From: Candidatus Equicola stercoris
Lineage (GTDB): Bacteria; Bacteroidota; Bacteroidia; Bacteroidales; Bacteroidaceae
Assembly: GCA_018065415.1 (NCBI GenBank)
Contig: JAGHTI010000082.1
Coordinates: 1-33,677, forward strand
Direction of reading: 5' to 3'
DNA: 33,677 nt
Below, in pieces: positions 1 to 6,216 of this stretch. How positions within the stretch are numbered: the stretch's first letter is position 1; every line of letters begins with the position of its first letter. The notes beneath the pieces are model-generated. The model did no database searches. It was not told where the DNA came from and worked only from the letters and a program-made list of their open reading frames with translations. The translations under genes were made by a program, and so were the position numbers.

Positions 1-397
1 GGACTATGAAATAGGACTTGGATAGAATAAGAAATCAGAATTGAAAGTTCACTTACAAGAATGATTTATTATGATAGACAATACTTGCAAAGCAAGCGGA
101 ACTGACGACGAGAGGAATGCAAACAAATTTATTTGATTTGCTGAGACGAGGAGGAAGAAAAGAATGGAATTCTTAATTTCCTCTGCGAGAAACATAAAAA
201 AGCGAGGACCAAAAAAGTGAATTACAAAAAAGTTATTGAAGATTTTCGATTTCTTAGTGAAGTGTTGTGCAAACCGAATGCAGAAGGAAAGCTTGCTTTC
301 ATTATGCTGAGGTGTAGCCAACACTGCGGAAACGAAGTTTGTGAAGATTTCACGCACTATTGGCTGCACTGCAAAAATAACAAAAAAAACAAATCCG
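1..397. other. Gene-free region with repeated hairpin units
   Basis: I see no convincing gene in this stretch; the frames open across it have no domain, no plausible codon use and are cut by low-complexity runs. It holds at least three short hairpins, each followed by a related CTGA-type tail: CTTGC-AAA-GCAAG at 84-96 with CTGACGACGAG at 102-112; GCAAA/TTTGC plus CAAA/TTTG at 119-141 followed by TGAGACGAG; GAAAG-CTTG-CTTTC at 287-300 followed by TGCTGAGGTGTAG. The last two also share a GAATGC lead-in at 115-120 and 276-281. This looks like an intergenic structured repeat of the kind scattered in Bacteroidales genomes; that identification is from memory and not verifiable here. Confidence 0.5.
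115..311 (+). repeat. Two copies of a GAATGC-hairpin-TGCTGAG unit
   Basis: Copy 1 (about 115-145) and copy 2 (276-311) have the same order: GAATGCA, a stem-loop whose stem sequence differs between copies, then (T)TGCTGAG. The stems have changed while pairing is kept (AAAT/ATTT against GAAAG/CTTTC), which is what selection on RNA structure would leave. No function is assigned. Confidence 0.4.
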
Positions 398-428
398 TTG
401 TGTTTGCAATAAAAAATTAGTACATTTG
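398..428 (+). promoter_or_regulatory. Bacteroidetes-type promoter for the 529-4560 operon
   Basis: TTG at 398-400, a 20-nt spacer, then TACATTTG at 421-428, which fits the TAnnTTTG -7 consensus of the Bacteroidetes primary sigma factor. Transcription would start near 435, leaving a leader of about 95 nt before the racemase-family gene. The sequence around it is closely similar to the pckA promoter at 10382-10413. Confidence 0.65.
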
Positions 429-471
429 CATTTCAAATTAACAATACGCTGACGCTACGATACGTTTCTCT

Positions 472-512
472 ACGATAACGATAACCGTATAATCGCATAA
501 CCGTATAACCGT
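472..512 (+). repeat. Tandem octamers in the operon leader
   Basis: Four consecutive 8-bp units lie at 481-488, 489-496, 497-504 and 505-512: ATAACCGT, ATAATCGC, ATAACCGT, ATAACCGT. They follow two ACGATA hexamers (472-483). They sit in the predicted 5' leader between the promoter and the start codon at 529. Changes in copy number would alter leader length and AU content but not coding sequence. Confidence 0.7.
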
Positions 513-528
513 AAAAAAATATATTACT

Positions 529-1197
529 ATGACAAGAGTAGTTTGTGTTCATACAGCCATGGCTTTGGTAGAGCCGATGACTAAGATTTTCAAAGAGATT
601 CTGCCCGAGGTTAAACTTAATCACATCGCTGACGATTCGCTTATACAGGAGGTTATCGCCAACAACAAGGTAACACCTGCTGTGCGCCGCCGTCTGCTGT
701 CGAACTATATCGCTGCTGCCGACAGTGGTGCTGACGTCATCTTCAACTGCTGTTCTTCTGTTGGTGACATCGCTGATTTCGGCAACGAATATGCTCCTGT
801 GCCGGTGTTCCGTATCGACTACCCTATGGCTATGGAGGCTGTGACGAGTGCCAAGCGCATCGCTGTCATCTCTACCCTACCTACAACTCTCGACCCTACA
901 CGCCGTCTGCTGGAGAGATGTGCTAAGGAGGCTGGTCGTGAGGTGGTACTCGTTGACGGACTTGCTGACGGTGCTTTTGCCGCAGGGCAGAGCGGTGACG
1001 GAGAAACTCACGACAGACTCATCGCAGAGGCTGCGATGGCTATCGCCGACAAGGTGGACTTGTTCGTACTTGCTCAGGGGTCTATGGCAAGGATGGAAAA
1101 GAAACTGGCTGAGATGACGGGCAAGCCTGTGCTGTCTTCTCCTGTATCGGGCGTGAAAGGTCTGAAGAAGTTTCTTGAAGAAAGAGGACTTGTTTAA
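529..1197 (+). CDS. Asp/Glu racemase-family protein
   Basis: A 222-residue cytosolic protein of the aspartate/glutamate/hydantoin racemase superfamily (PF01177 fold), which includes racemases, maleate isomerases and arylmalonate decarboxylases. The first active-site region is visible as NCCSS with C74 and C75. The second half of the fold, where a two-base racemase carries its other cysteine (usually an LGCT-like motif), reads LAQGSM around residues 181-186, so the second cysteine is missing. Classical cofactor-free racemisation with two cysteines is therefore unlikely; isomerase, lyase or decarboxylase chemistry on a small carboxylate is possible. It is first in an operon with a transporter, an acid-sugar kinase and a BKACE enzyme, so it probably converts the imported acid or an intermediate. 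The family call is firm; the substrate is unknown. Confidence 0.8.
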   Translation: MTRVVCVHTAMALVEPMTKIFKEILPEVKLNHIADDSLIQEVIANNKVTPAVRRRLLSNYIAAADSGADVIFNCCSSVGDIADFGNEYAPVPVFRIDYPMAMEAVTSAKRIAVISTLPTTLDPTRRLLERCAKEAGREVVLVDGLADGAFAAGQSGDGETHDRLIAEAAMAIADKVDLFVLAQGSMARMEKKLAEMTGKPVLSSPVSGVKGLKKFLEERGLV

Positions 1198-1199
1198 GA

Positions 1200-1234
1200 G
1201 TTTAAAGTTTAGAGTTTAAAGTTTAGAGTTTAAG
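1200..1234 (+). repeat. Heptamer tandem repeat GTTTARA x5
   Basis: Five 7-bp units, alternating GTTTAAA and GTTTAGA and ending in GTTTAAG, fill half of the 72-nt gap between the racemase-family gene and the transporter gene. A further near-copy, GTTTAAGA at 1192-1199, contains the TAA stop of the upstream gene. No hairpin is formed. Confidence 0.8.
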
Positions 1235-1269
1235 GGGGCTCGAAAAGACTTATAAAGACTGAAAACATT

Positions 1270-2520
1270 ATGAAGAAAAAGAAAAACATTATCCTTGTGA
1301 TGCTGGTGTTATTGGGGGTGGTGACATTCCTCGACAGGATAAACATCAGTGTGGCTGGGTCGGAGATAATGAAAGACCTTGACATCTCGCCGAGTGGTTG
1401 GGGATGGGTACAGAGTGCGTTCATCCTTACCTATGGTCTGATGCAGATTCCTATGGGGGCCTTCGGTGACAAGCACGGACACAGGAAGGTGCTGGCATTG
1501 ATAGTGCTGTGGTGGTCGTGTTTCACTGCCTTCACAGGCATGGCAGGAGGACTGATGTCGCTATTGTTCATACGTTTCATGTTCGGTGTGGGCGAAGCAG
1601 GTTCAAGTCCTTGTTCCACTGGTGTCATCAGCAGATGGTTTGACAAACACGAGGTGGGCAAGGCTCAAGGATATGTATGGGCTGCCAGTCGTATGGGCGG
1701 TGCTCTGACTCCTTTCGTTGTGATACCAGTGATGGTGACTCTGGGATGGCGCAGTGCCTTCTACATCCTCGGTGCTGTAGGCATCGTCTGGGCAATAGTA
1801 TGGTATTGGTTTTACAGAGATAAAACGGAAACGATAACGATAACGATAACGGAAACGGAAGATGTTGCTGACAAGTCGAAAAAGCCAAAGATTCCTTGGG
1901 CAATGATATTCCATTCAAAGAATTTCTGGATTATCTGTGCCATGTATTTCTTCTATGCCTTTGGTAGTTGGTTTTTCTTCAGTTGGTTTCCTACCTTCAT
2001 GGAACTGGGTCGCGGGTTTGAGAAGTCCGAACTGACATACGCCATTGCAGTGCCATTTGTGATGAGTATGATAGGAAATATCTGTGGCGGTTATCTAACT
2101 GATTACCTCAGTAAGAAATATGGTTTGAAGATTGGTCGCAAGGCAATAGGCAGTGCCTGTCTTGCCATCTCTGCACTATGTATGTTCTTCGCAGCATTCA
2201 TTCCGGGAAAGATGGCTGTCTTCGTATTCCTCAGTCTCTGTTTCGGTATCTTCGACCTTATGCTGCCGAGTGCATGGGCATTGTGCATCGACATGGGAAA
2301 GAATTTCGCAGGAGCCATTTCCGGTGCCATGAATACGGCAGGAAACATCGGAGGTTTCTTCTGTGGCATACTGTTCGGATATCTGGTACAGGCATCCAAC
2401 GACTACAATATGCCTCTGTATATGATTGCAGGTATGCTCATCATAAGTGCTGTGCTGTTTGCATTCATCAACCCACTGAAACCTATAATCAGGAACGATG
2501 AGGAAGATAATAGTATTTGA
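1270..2520 (+). CDS. MFS transporter, ACS (organic anion/sugar acid) type
   Basis: A 416-residue inner-membrane transporter of the major facilitator superfamily with about 12 membrane segments. The N-terminal DRINISVAG is typical of the anion:cation symporter family, which includes hexuronate, galactonate and glucarate carriers. The loop motif GAFGDKHGHRK after TM2 is the MFS motif A, and RFMFGVGEAG in TM4 also fits this family. The cytoplasmic loop between TM6 and TM7 contains an ETETITITITETED-like stretch coded by a hexanucleotide repeat (1825-1860). The last 23 nt overlap the kinase gene, implying translational coupling. Given the kinase and BKACE neighbours, import of a sugar acid or related hydroxy acid is likely. 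The substrate is inferred from family and context only. Confidence 0.88.
   Translation: MKKKKNIILVMLVLLGVVTFLDRINISVAGSEIMKDLDISPSGWGWVQSAFILTYGLMQIPMGAFGDKHGHRKVLALIVLWWSCFTAFTGMAGGLMSLLFIRFMFGVGEAGSSPCSTGVISRWFDKHEVGKAQGYVWAASRMGGALTPFVVIPVMVTLGWRSAFYILGAVGIVWAIVWYWFYRDKTETITITITETEDVADKSKKPKIPWAMIFHSKNFWIICAMYFFYAFGSWFFFSWFPTFMELGRGFEKSELTYAIAVPFVMSMIGNICGGYLTDYLSKKYGLKIGRKAIGSACLAISALCMFFAAFIPGKMAVFVFLSLCFGIFDLMLPSAWALCIDMGKNFAGAISGAMNTAGNIGGFFCGILFGYLVQASNDYNMPLYMIAGMLIISAVLFAFINPLKPIIRNDEEDNSI
1825..1860 (+). repeat. In-frame hexanucleotide repeat in the transporter gene
   Basis: Six-base units of ACGATA and ACGGAA type (ACGGAA, three ACGATA, ACGGAA, ACGGAA) code alternating Thr-Ile and Thr-Glu pairs in the central cytoplasmic loop of the MFS protein. 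Because the unit is 6 nt, slippage changes loop length without a frameshift. The same ACGATA unit occurs in the operon leader at 472-483. Confidence 0.75.
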
Positions 2521-3727
2521 TGACGACCCTACGGGCATACAGACCGTACAGGGATGTCTGCTCGTCACCGACTGGAGCAAGGAAAACCTGAGGACTGCCT
2601 TTGAGGACAAAGAAGACTTCTTCTACATCCTTACCAACACACGGGCGATGACGCGTGATGATGCAGCCGCAACCACGGAGAGTGCCATGGAGGCTGTGCT
2701 GGAAGAATACGGACATTTCAAGAAAACGCATGGGATGGAAGACGACAGACTTGTCTTCATAAGCCGCAGCGACTCATGTCTCAGAGGACATTTCCCACTG
2801 GAGACTGACGTAATGAAAGATGTTCTCCGAAAGCATGACATTAAGATATGGGCAAAGACTCCGTTCTGCCCAGCCTTCATCGAGGCAGGACGCGTGACGG
2901 AAGAAGGCATACACTATATGATTGCTGACGGGAGGAAGATACCAGTATCGGAAACAGAGTTTGCAAAAGACAACGTCTTCGGATACCACCACTCTGAACT
3001 GCACGAATACATAAAGGAAAAAGGAGGCAATGCTGACGGCTACGACATTGTCAATGCCAACTGTTATCAGCAGTTGGACGACTATGCACAGCGGTTGCTG
3101 ACGGACACGGAACACTTTGACGGTGCTGTGGTTATACGCAGTTCATCATCACTTCCGAAGGCAATGGCACACGTCCCTGACCAACCACTGCTAGAGAAAG
3201 ACATACTGGAAAATGGGACTGACAATAGTTGCGGTGTCGTCATCGTAGGCTCACACGTCAAAAAGACAACGGGGCAGTTGGAAGAGTTACTAAAATGTGA
3301 CGGTACAGAAGGTGTGGAAGTTGATGTAGAAGAGATACTACACACACCAGAATCACTACGGAAAGAAGTGACACAAAGACTTTCTGCCCTCAATGCACAG
3401 CATATAACGCCAGTCATCTACACCTCACGTAAAGAGGTGCGTCTTGACGATGCCGACAAACGGCAGAAGATGGGACAGACGATAAGCGACTTCCTTGTGT
3501 CCATAGTACAGCATCTGCCTTTCACACCGTCATATCTGATTGCAAAAGGCGGAATCACATCGCACGACATACTGTGCAAGGGACTGAAAGTAAAGACAGC
3601 ACGCGTCTTGGGACAGATTCTGAGTGGAGTTCCATGTATCATGACGGACAGATTTCCGTACATCATCTTCCCCGGCAACGTAGGAGATAAAGACGCATTG
3701 AAAGAAGTATTCATAAAACTAAGATAA
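2498..3727 (+). CDS. DUF1537 four-carbon acid sugar kinase
   Basis: A 409-residue cytosolic kinase of the DUF1537 family (OtnK/DtnK type), which phosphorylates four-carbon sugar acids such as 3-oxo-tetronates or threonate with ATP. The N-terminal substrate domain starts with DDDPTGIQTVQG (residues 8-19), the family signature. The C-terminal nucleotide-binding domain shows the AKGGITSHDI motif and the FPGNVGD segment near the end. Length is normal and both domains are complete. It starts inside the last 23 nt of the transporter gene and ends 2 nt before the BKACE gene. In known DUF1537 pathways the partners are a dehydrogenase and an aldolase or decarboxylase, or a PdxA-like enzyme; none is visible here. 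Exact substrate not assignable. Confidence 0.88.
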   Translation: MRKIIVFDDDPTGIQTVQGCLLVTDWSKENLRTAFEDKEDFFYILTNTRAMTRDDAAATTESAMEAVLEEYGHFKKTHGMEDDRLVFISRSDSCLRGHFPLETDVMKDVLRKHDIKIWAKTPFCPAFIEAGRVTEEGIHYMIADGRKIPVSETEFAKDNVFGYHHSELHEYIKEKGGNADGYDIVNANCYQQLDDYAQRLLTDTEHFDGAVVIRSSSSLPKAMAHVPDQPLLEKDILENGTDNSCGVVIVGSHVKKTTGQLEELLKCDGTEGVEVDVEEILHTPESLRKEVTQRLSALNAQHITPVIYTSRKEVRLDDADKRQKMGQTISDFLVSIVQHLPFTPSYLIAKGGITSHDILCKGLKVKTARVLGQILSGVPCIMTDRFPYIIFPGNVGDKDALKEVFIKLR

Positions 3728-3729
3728 CA

Positions 3730-4560
3730 ATGAGAAAGATAATCGTTACTGTGGCACCTGTCTGCCACGTTGGGAAAGAGATTCCTGCTCCTTGCAAGAA
3801 CCCTCTGACACCAGAAGAGATAACAGAAGACGTACTGAACTGTGCCAAAGCAGGAGCCTGCATGGTACACTTGCACACACGCGACCTCAAAGGCGAACAG
3901 ACATTCGACCTTGACGTATTCAGCAAGACAATAGAAATGATTCATCACGATGCAGACATCATAATACAAGGTTCCACAGGTGGACTTTCATCACTCACGC
4001 TCGAAGAAAGATGCGTCTGCCTCAATGTTCCAGAAGTGGAGATTGCCTCACTGAACATGGGTTCCGTAAACTTCGGCGAATCTGTATATGTAAACACCCT
4101 CCCCGACATCCGTTACTGGGCAAAGAGGATGGAAGAAACGCACGTAGTGCCAGAGATGGAACTCTTCGACCTCAGCATGGTGGAGACGTGCACGAAACTC
4201 GCTAATGAAGGCGTACTGAAAAGACCATTGCACTATAACTTCTGCGTAGGCAAAGGCACGTCCAGCAATCTCTCTGCCACAGGACGCAACCTTTATTTCC
4301 TCAGTCAACTGGGAGAGGCAGGCTCTTCATGGGGTATCAACCACGACCAGATGGACGACTTCAGCATCCTCGCCTGTGCCATAGGGATGGGAGCAAATGC
4401 TGTGCGCGTAGGCTTCGAAGACAGTTTCAGATACAAGGAAGACAAATACGCTCACACTAATGCAGAGTTGGTAGAACGCCTTGTTGAGATGATACATTCT
4501 ATAGGATGTGAGGTGGCGACACCAGAAGAAGCGCGCAAGATGCTCGGTATCATCGGTTAG
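3730..4560 (+). CDS. BKACE (DUF849) beta-keto acid cleavage enzyme
   Basis: A 276-residue TIM-barrel enzyme of the BKACE family, known from 3-keto-5-aminohexanoate cleavage enzyme Kce. The family condenses a beta-keto acid with acetyl-CoA to give acetoacetate and a new acyl-CoA, using a metal ion. The metal ligands appear in VHLHTRD (H47 and H49) and in VGFEDS (E230). S82 in GSTGG, R226 and D231 match the other catalytic positions described for Kce, so the enzyme looks active. It is last in the operon, 2 nt after the kinase gene, and its 3' end overlaps the convergent transglycosylase gene by 11 nt. A lysine-fermentation role is unlikely because no other kam/kdd/kal gene is present. The substrate is probably the beta-keto acid made by its operon partners. 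Confidence 0.87.
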   Translation: MRKIIVTVAPVCHVGKEIPAPCKNPLTPEEITEDVLNCAKAGACMVHLHTRDLKGEQTFDLDVFSKTIEMIHHDADIIIQGSTGGLSSLTLEERCVCLNVPEVEIASLNMGSVNFGESVYVNTLPDIRYWAKRMEETHVVPEMELFDLSMVETCTKLANEGVLKRPLHYNFCVGKGTSSNLSATGRNLYFLSQLGEAGSSWGINHDQMDDFSILACAIGMGANAVRVGFEDSFRYKEDKYAHTNAELVERLVEMIHSIGCEVATPEEARKMLGIIG

Positions 4561-5719
4561 GTCCTACGACACCGCGATACTGATTCCATCTGTACATGAT
4601 ATTATTCACATAGTTTACCGTCTCGTGTCCGCGCATGTAACCATGACGGACAACAGGATTTGTATAGTGTTCTGAACTCTCCAGTTTCAGGACGTATGGT
4701 GCTATCCGTTCCCAGTTCCACACCGCATTCATTCCATCCTGACGGGCAAGAGCCTGAGCATCCTCCAAGTGAAGCGAGCCACAGTTGTATGCTGCCAGCA
4801 CCCACTTGATACGGTTATGAGCAGGAGTGACATGACGGTATTTATACATCAAGGCATTAAGATACTCACAAGCAGTCTCCACATTCTTTTCCGGATTGAA
4901 GATGTCCTTTCTCGGCAATCCGAAATGTTCCGCCGTACTCGGCATGAGTTGCATCAGTCCCCTCGCACCAGCAAAAGATTGTGCATCAGCATCGAACATA
5001 CTCTCCTGATAACATTGTGCAGCCAGTAGCCGCCAATCCCATCCACATCTGCTGGAATAACGTCTGAACAGATGGTCATAGACACTTATCCTTCCCCCGC
5101 GTCTGTCATAGATAGGCGAATAGATATGACGGGTGACACCACCAGTCATAATCATCATCCTTTCATCACGAGCCACCTCAGCACGTAATCCCTTCTTATA
5201 CCACGAAGCAAGAGCTTTCTGCAGTTGTGGTGACTGTTTGCGACAAGCCCATTCGCCACTGTCGAGAGCAGCACCAGCAGGAGCAAGATCTATGCTGTCG
5301 GCAGTAATGAAATGGCGTGGCAACGGATAGGCGATGAGGTCACCAGAGCCATCACGCAGACGGCGTACCATGTCAAGAGTGTCGCGGCAAGCCTCACAGC
5401 GGATGAACATGCCCAAAGAACGAGCAAAGCGTTCTGCTAGCATATACTCCGCGCCCAATGCCCTGCGGCGAAACTCATAGAAAGTATTCTTTCCCTCTAG
5501 AGTAAGCACAATCAGTTCTCCCGTCTTCTCCATGTCCGGCAAGTCGTAATTCGCATCCTGTGATGTTGTAGTAGGCAACGTATCAGCATCTGCCATCACC
5601 ACATCGCCGAAAGGAGTATGGATGACATCATCGGCATCATCATGACTGCCACACCCACTGCACCCATCGCAGATGAGAAGCACAGATAAGAGGAACTGAG
5701 CAAAAAGGATTCTTTTCAT
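4550..5719 (-). CDS. MltF-like membrane-bound lytic transglycosylase
   Basis: A protein of 389 residues from the chosen ATG at 5719, which begins a signal peptide (MKRILFAQFLLSVLLI) with cysteines at 17, 20 and 23; a lipoprotein is plausible but the lipobox is not clean. An upstream in-frame ATG at 5746 would spoil the signal. Residues about 66-178 resemble a shortened solute-binding-protein domain as in MltF. The SLT domain follows: YQES with catalytic E239, then GARGLMQLMPSTA and AAYNCGS. It cleaves peptidoglycan glycan strands to 1,6-anhydro-MurNAc ends in the periplasm. At 389 residues it is shorter than typical MltF, mainly in the binding domain. It is monocistronic and convergent with the BKACE gene. 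Confidence 0.88.
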   Translation of the reverse strand: MKRILFAQFLLSVLLICDGCSGCGSHDDADDVIHTPFGDVVMADADTLPTTTSQDANYDLPDMEKTGELIVLTLEGKNTFYEFRRRALGAEYMLAERFARSLGMFIRCEACRDTLDMVRRLRDGSGDLIAYPLPRHFITADSIDLAPAGAALDSGEWACRKQSPQLQKALASWYKKGLRAEVARDERMMIMTGGVTRHIYSPIYDRRGGRISVYDHLFRRYSSRCGWDWRLLAAQCYQESMFDADAQSFAGARGLMQLMPSTAEHFGLPRKDIFNPEKNVETACEYLNALMYKYRHVTPAHNRIKWVLAAYNCGSLHLEDAQALARQDGMNAVWNWERIAPYVLKLESSEHYTNPVVRHGYMRGHETVNYVNNIMYRWNQYRGVVGPNR

Positions 5720-5728
5720 TACCGCATG

Positions 5729-5736
5729 CAAAAGTA
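5729..5736 (-). promoter_or_regulatory. -7 box just upstream of the mltF-like start
   Basis: TACTTTTG on the minus strand matches TAnnTTTG exactly, but no good TTTG lies 19-21 nt upstream. It would place the transcript start only a few nucleotides before the ATG at 5719, giving an almost leaderless mRNA. The upstream promoter at 5966-5997 is an alternative source of transcription. Confidence 0.4.
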
Positions 5737-5774
5737 CAAAAAACATTCAAGAATATACAGCAGAGCGGAAGGAT

Positions 5775-5814
5775 AAAAAAAGAAAGGACGTTCGATGATG
5801 TGATGAAACTCCTT
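5775..5814 (-). terminator. Possible intrinsic terminator of the small RNA
   Basis: Reading the minus strand, AAGGA (5814-5810) pairs with TCCTT (5788-5784), and TTC pairs with GAA inside it after a small internal loop. The hairpin is followed by TCTTTTTTT ending at 5775. The stem is imperfect, so the call is moderate. Confidence 0.45.
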
Positions 5815-5959
5815 AGGAATAGGATTTGAGTGTTATGTAATCGCTGTAATTCACCGACATTTCTGCTACCCGAAGGCGTGACCCGCCATTGACCACATTT
5901 GTCACTCGGTTTCATGAAAAGAATTGATGAGTATCCCAATCAAACCGATACGCCCTATC
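5775..5959 (-). ncRNA. Candidate small RNA or structured leader
   Basis: This gene-free stretch is bracketed on the minus strand by a strong promoter (5966-5997) and a hairpin followed by a T run (5775-5814). The transcript would be about 185 nt. Internal pairing is visible: CGGTTT/AAACCG (5942-5947 with 5907-5912) closes one domain, and GTGAC/GTCAC (5901-5905 with 5878-5882), extended by CCGA/TCGG across a bulge, closes another. A frame of about 70-100 codons runs through it, but it has no recognisable domain and continues antiparallel to the transglycosylase coding frame, so I treat it as non-coding. It could instead be a dispersed intergenic repeat or a long leader of the downstream gene. 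It does not match tRNA, and I see no clear 6S RNA layout. Confidence 0.4.
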
Positions 5960-5965
5960 TAGATA

Positions 5966-5997
5966 CAAAAGTATAAAAAATATTTCTTCCAAACAAA
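5966..5997 (-). promoter_or_regulatory. Promoter reading toward the small RNA / mltF-like gene
   Basis: Minus strand TTTG at 5997-5994, spacer of 20 nt, TACTTTTG at 5973-5966: a full match to the Bacteroidetes consensus. It lies immediately after the tRNA-Cys terminator, so it starts a new transcript near 5959. No start codon with a real gene follows before 5719. Confidence 0.65.
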
Positions 5998-6000
5998 AGA

Positions 6001-6032
6001 AAAGAAAAAAGTTGGAAGAAATCCAACTTTTT
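6001..6032 (-). terminator. Bidirectional terminator after tRNA-Cys
   Basis: GTTGGA-AGAAA-TCCAAC (6011-6027) is a perfect 6-bp stem. On the minus strand it is followed by TTTTTTC (6010-6004), terminating the tRNA-Cys transcript; on the plus strand it is followed by TTTTT (6028-6032). Confidence 0.75.
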
Positions 6033-6035
6033 CTG

Positions 6036-6107
6036 AGGTACCTGGCGGAGTCGAACCGCCCTTCACGGTTTTGCAGACCGGTAACTAAGCCGCTCATTCA
6101 AGGTACC
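6036..6107 (-). tRNA. tRNA-Cys (GCA)
   Basis: A 72-nt cloverleaf on the minus strand. The acceptor stem GGTACCT (6107-6101) pairs with AGGTACC (6043-6037). The discriminator base at 6036 is U, the identity element for cysteine. The anticodon loop reads CTGCAAA, giving anticodon GCA. The T arm GGCGG-TTCGACT-CCGCC is perfect. The outermost anticodon-stem pair (27-43) is a C-U mismatch. CCA is not encoded, since the next bases are CAG. It has its own promoter (6138-6169) and terminator (6001-6032). A short hairpin, CTAATC/GATTAG at 6114-6131, lies in the 5' leader to be removed by RNase P. Confidence 0.95.
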
Positions 6108-6137
6108 AAGACACTAATCATTTCCGATTAGCGGTTG

Positions 6138-6169
6138 CAAAAGTACAACAAACCGACCATAAAACCAAA
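6138..6169 (-). promoter_or_regulatory. tRNA-Cys promoter
   Basis: Minus strand TTTG at 6169-6166, spacer of 20 nt, TACTTTTG at 6145-6138; transcript start near 6131, 24 nt before the mature tRNA. The -33 box lies in the loop and the -7 box in the 3' arm and T run of the pgk terminator hairpin (6138-6200). Confidence 0.7.
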
Positions 6170-6200
6170 TATTTTTTTACTTTCTTTCGGTTTATTGTAC
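6138..6200 (-). terminator. pgk terminator interleaved with the tRNA promoter
   Basis: Arms at 6187-6200 and 6143-6156 pair over 14 positions around a 30-nt loop; on the minus strand the single non-Watson-Crick position is a U-G wobble, while on the plus strand it would be an A-C mismatch. TTTT follows at 6142-6139. It lies 16 nt past the pgk stop. The strand bias of the wobble supports function in the pgk transcript. Confidence 0.6.
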
Positions 6201-6216
6201 TTTTTTACTTCCTATT

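Noticed and set aside
49..420. Open frames of 106 codons (minus, 49-369) and 67 codons (plus, 217-420) in the first region
   Set aside because: They overlap each other on opposite strands, show no domain or signal pattern, and cover hairpin repeats and promoter DNA. Most likely spurious frames over an intergenic element.
1825..1860. Sequencing artefact or frameshift at the hexamer repeat
   Set aside because: The frame is intact on both sides and the encoded Thr-Ile/Thr-Glu run falls in the variable cytoplasmic loop, so the gene looks functional.
5640..5939. 99-codon minus-strand frame with hydrophobic patches
   Set aside because: It runs into the transglycosylase coding region in a different frame on the same strand and has no recognisable family. 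The promoter, helices and terminator favour a non-coding RNA.
5775..5959. 6S RNA identity for the small RNA candidate
   Set aside because: The length is in range, but I could not draw the long closing stem and central open bubble that define 6S RNA.
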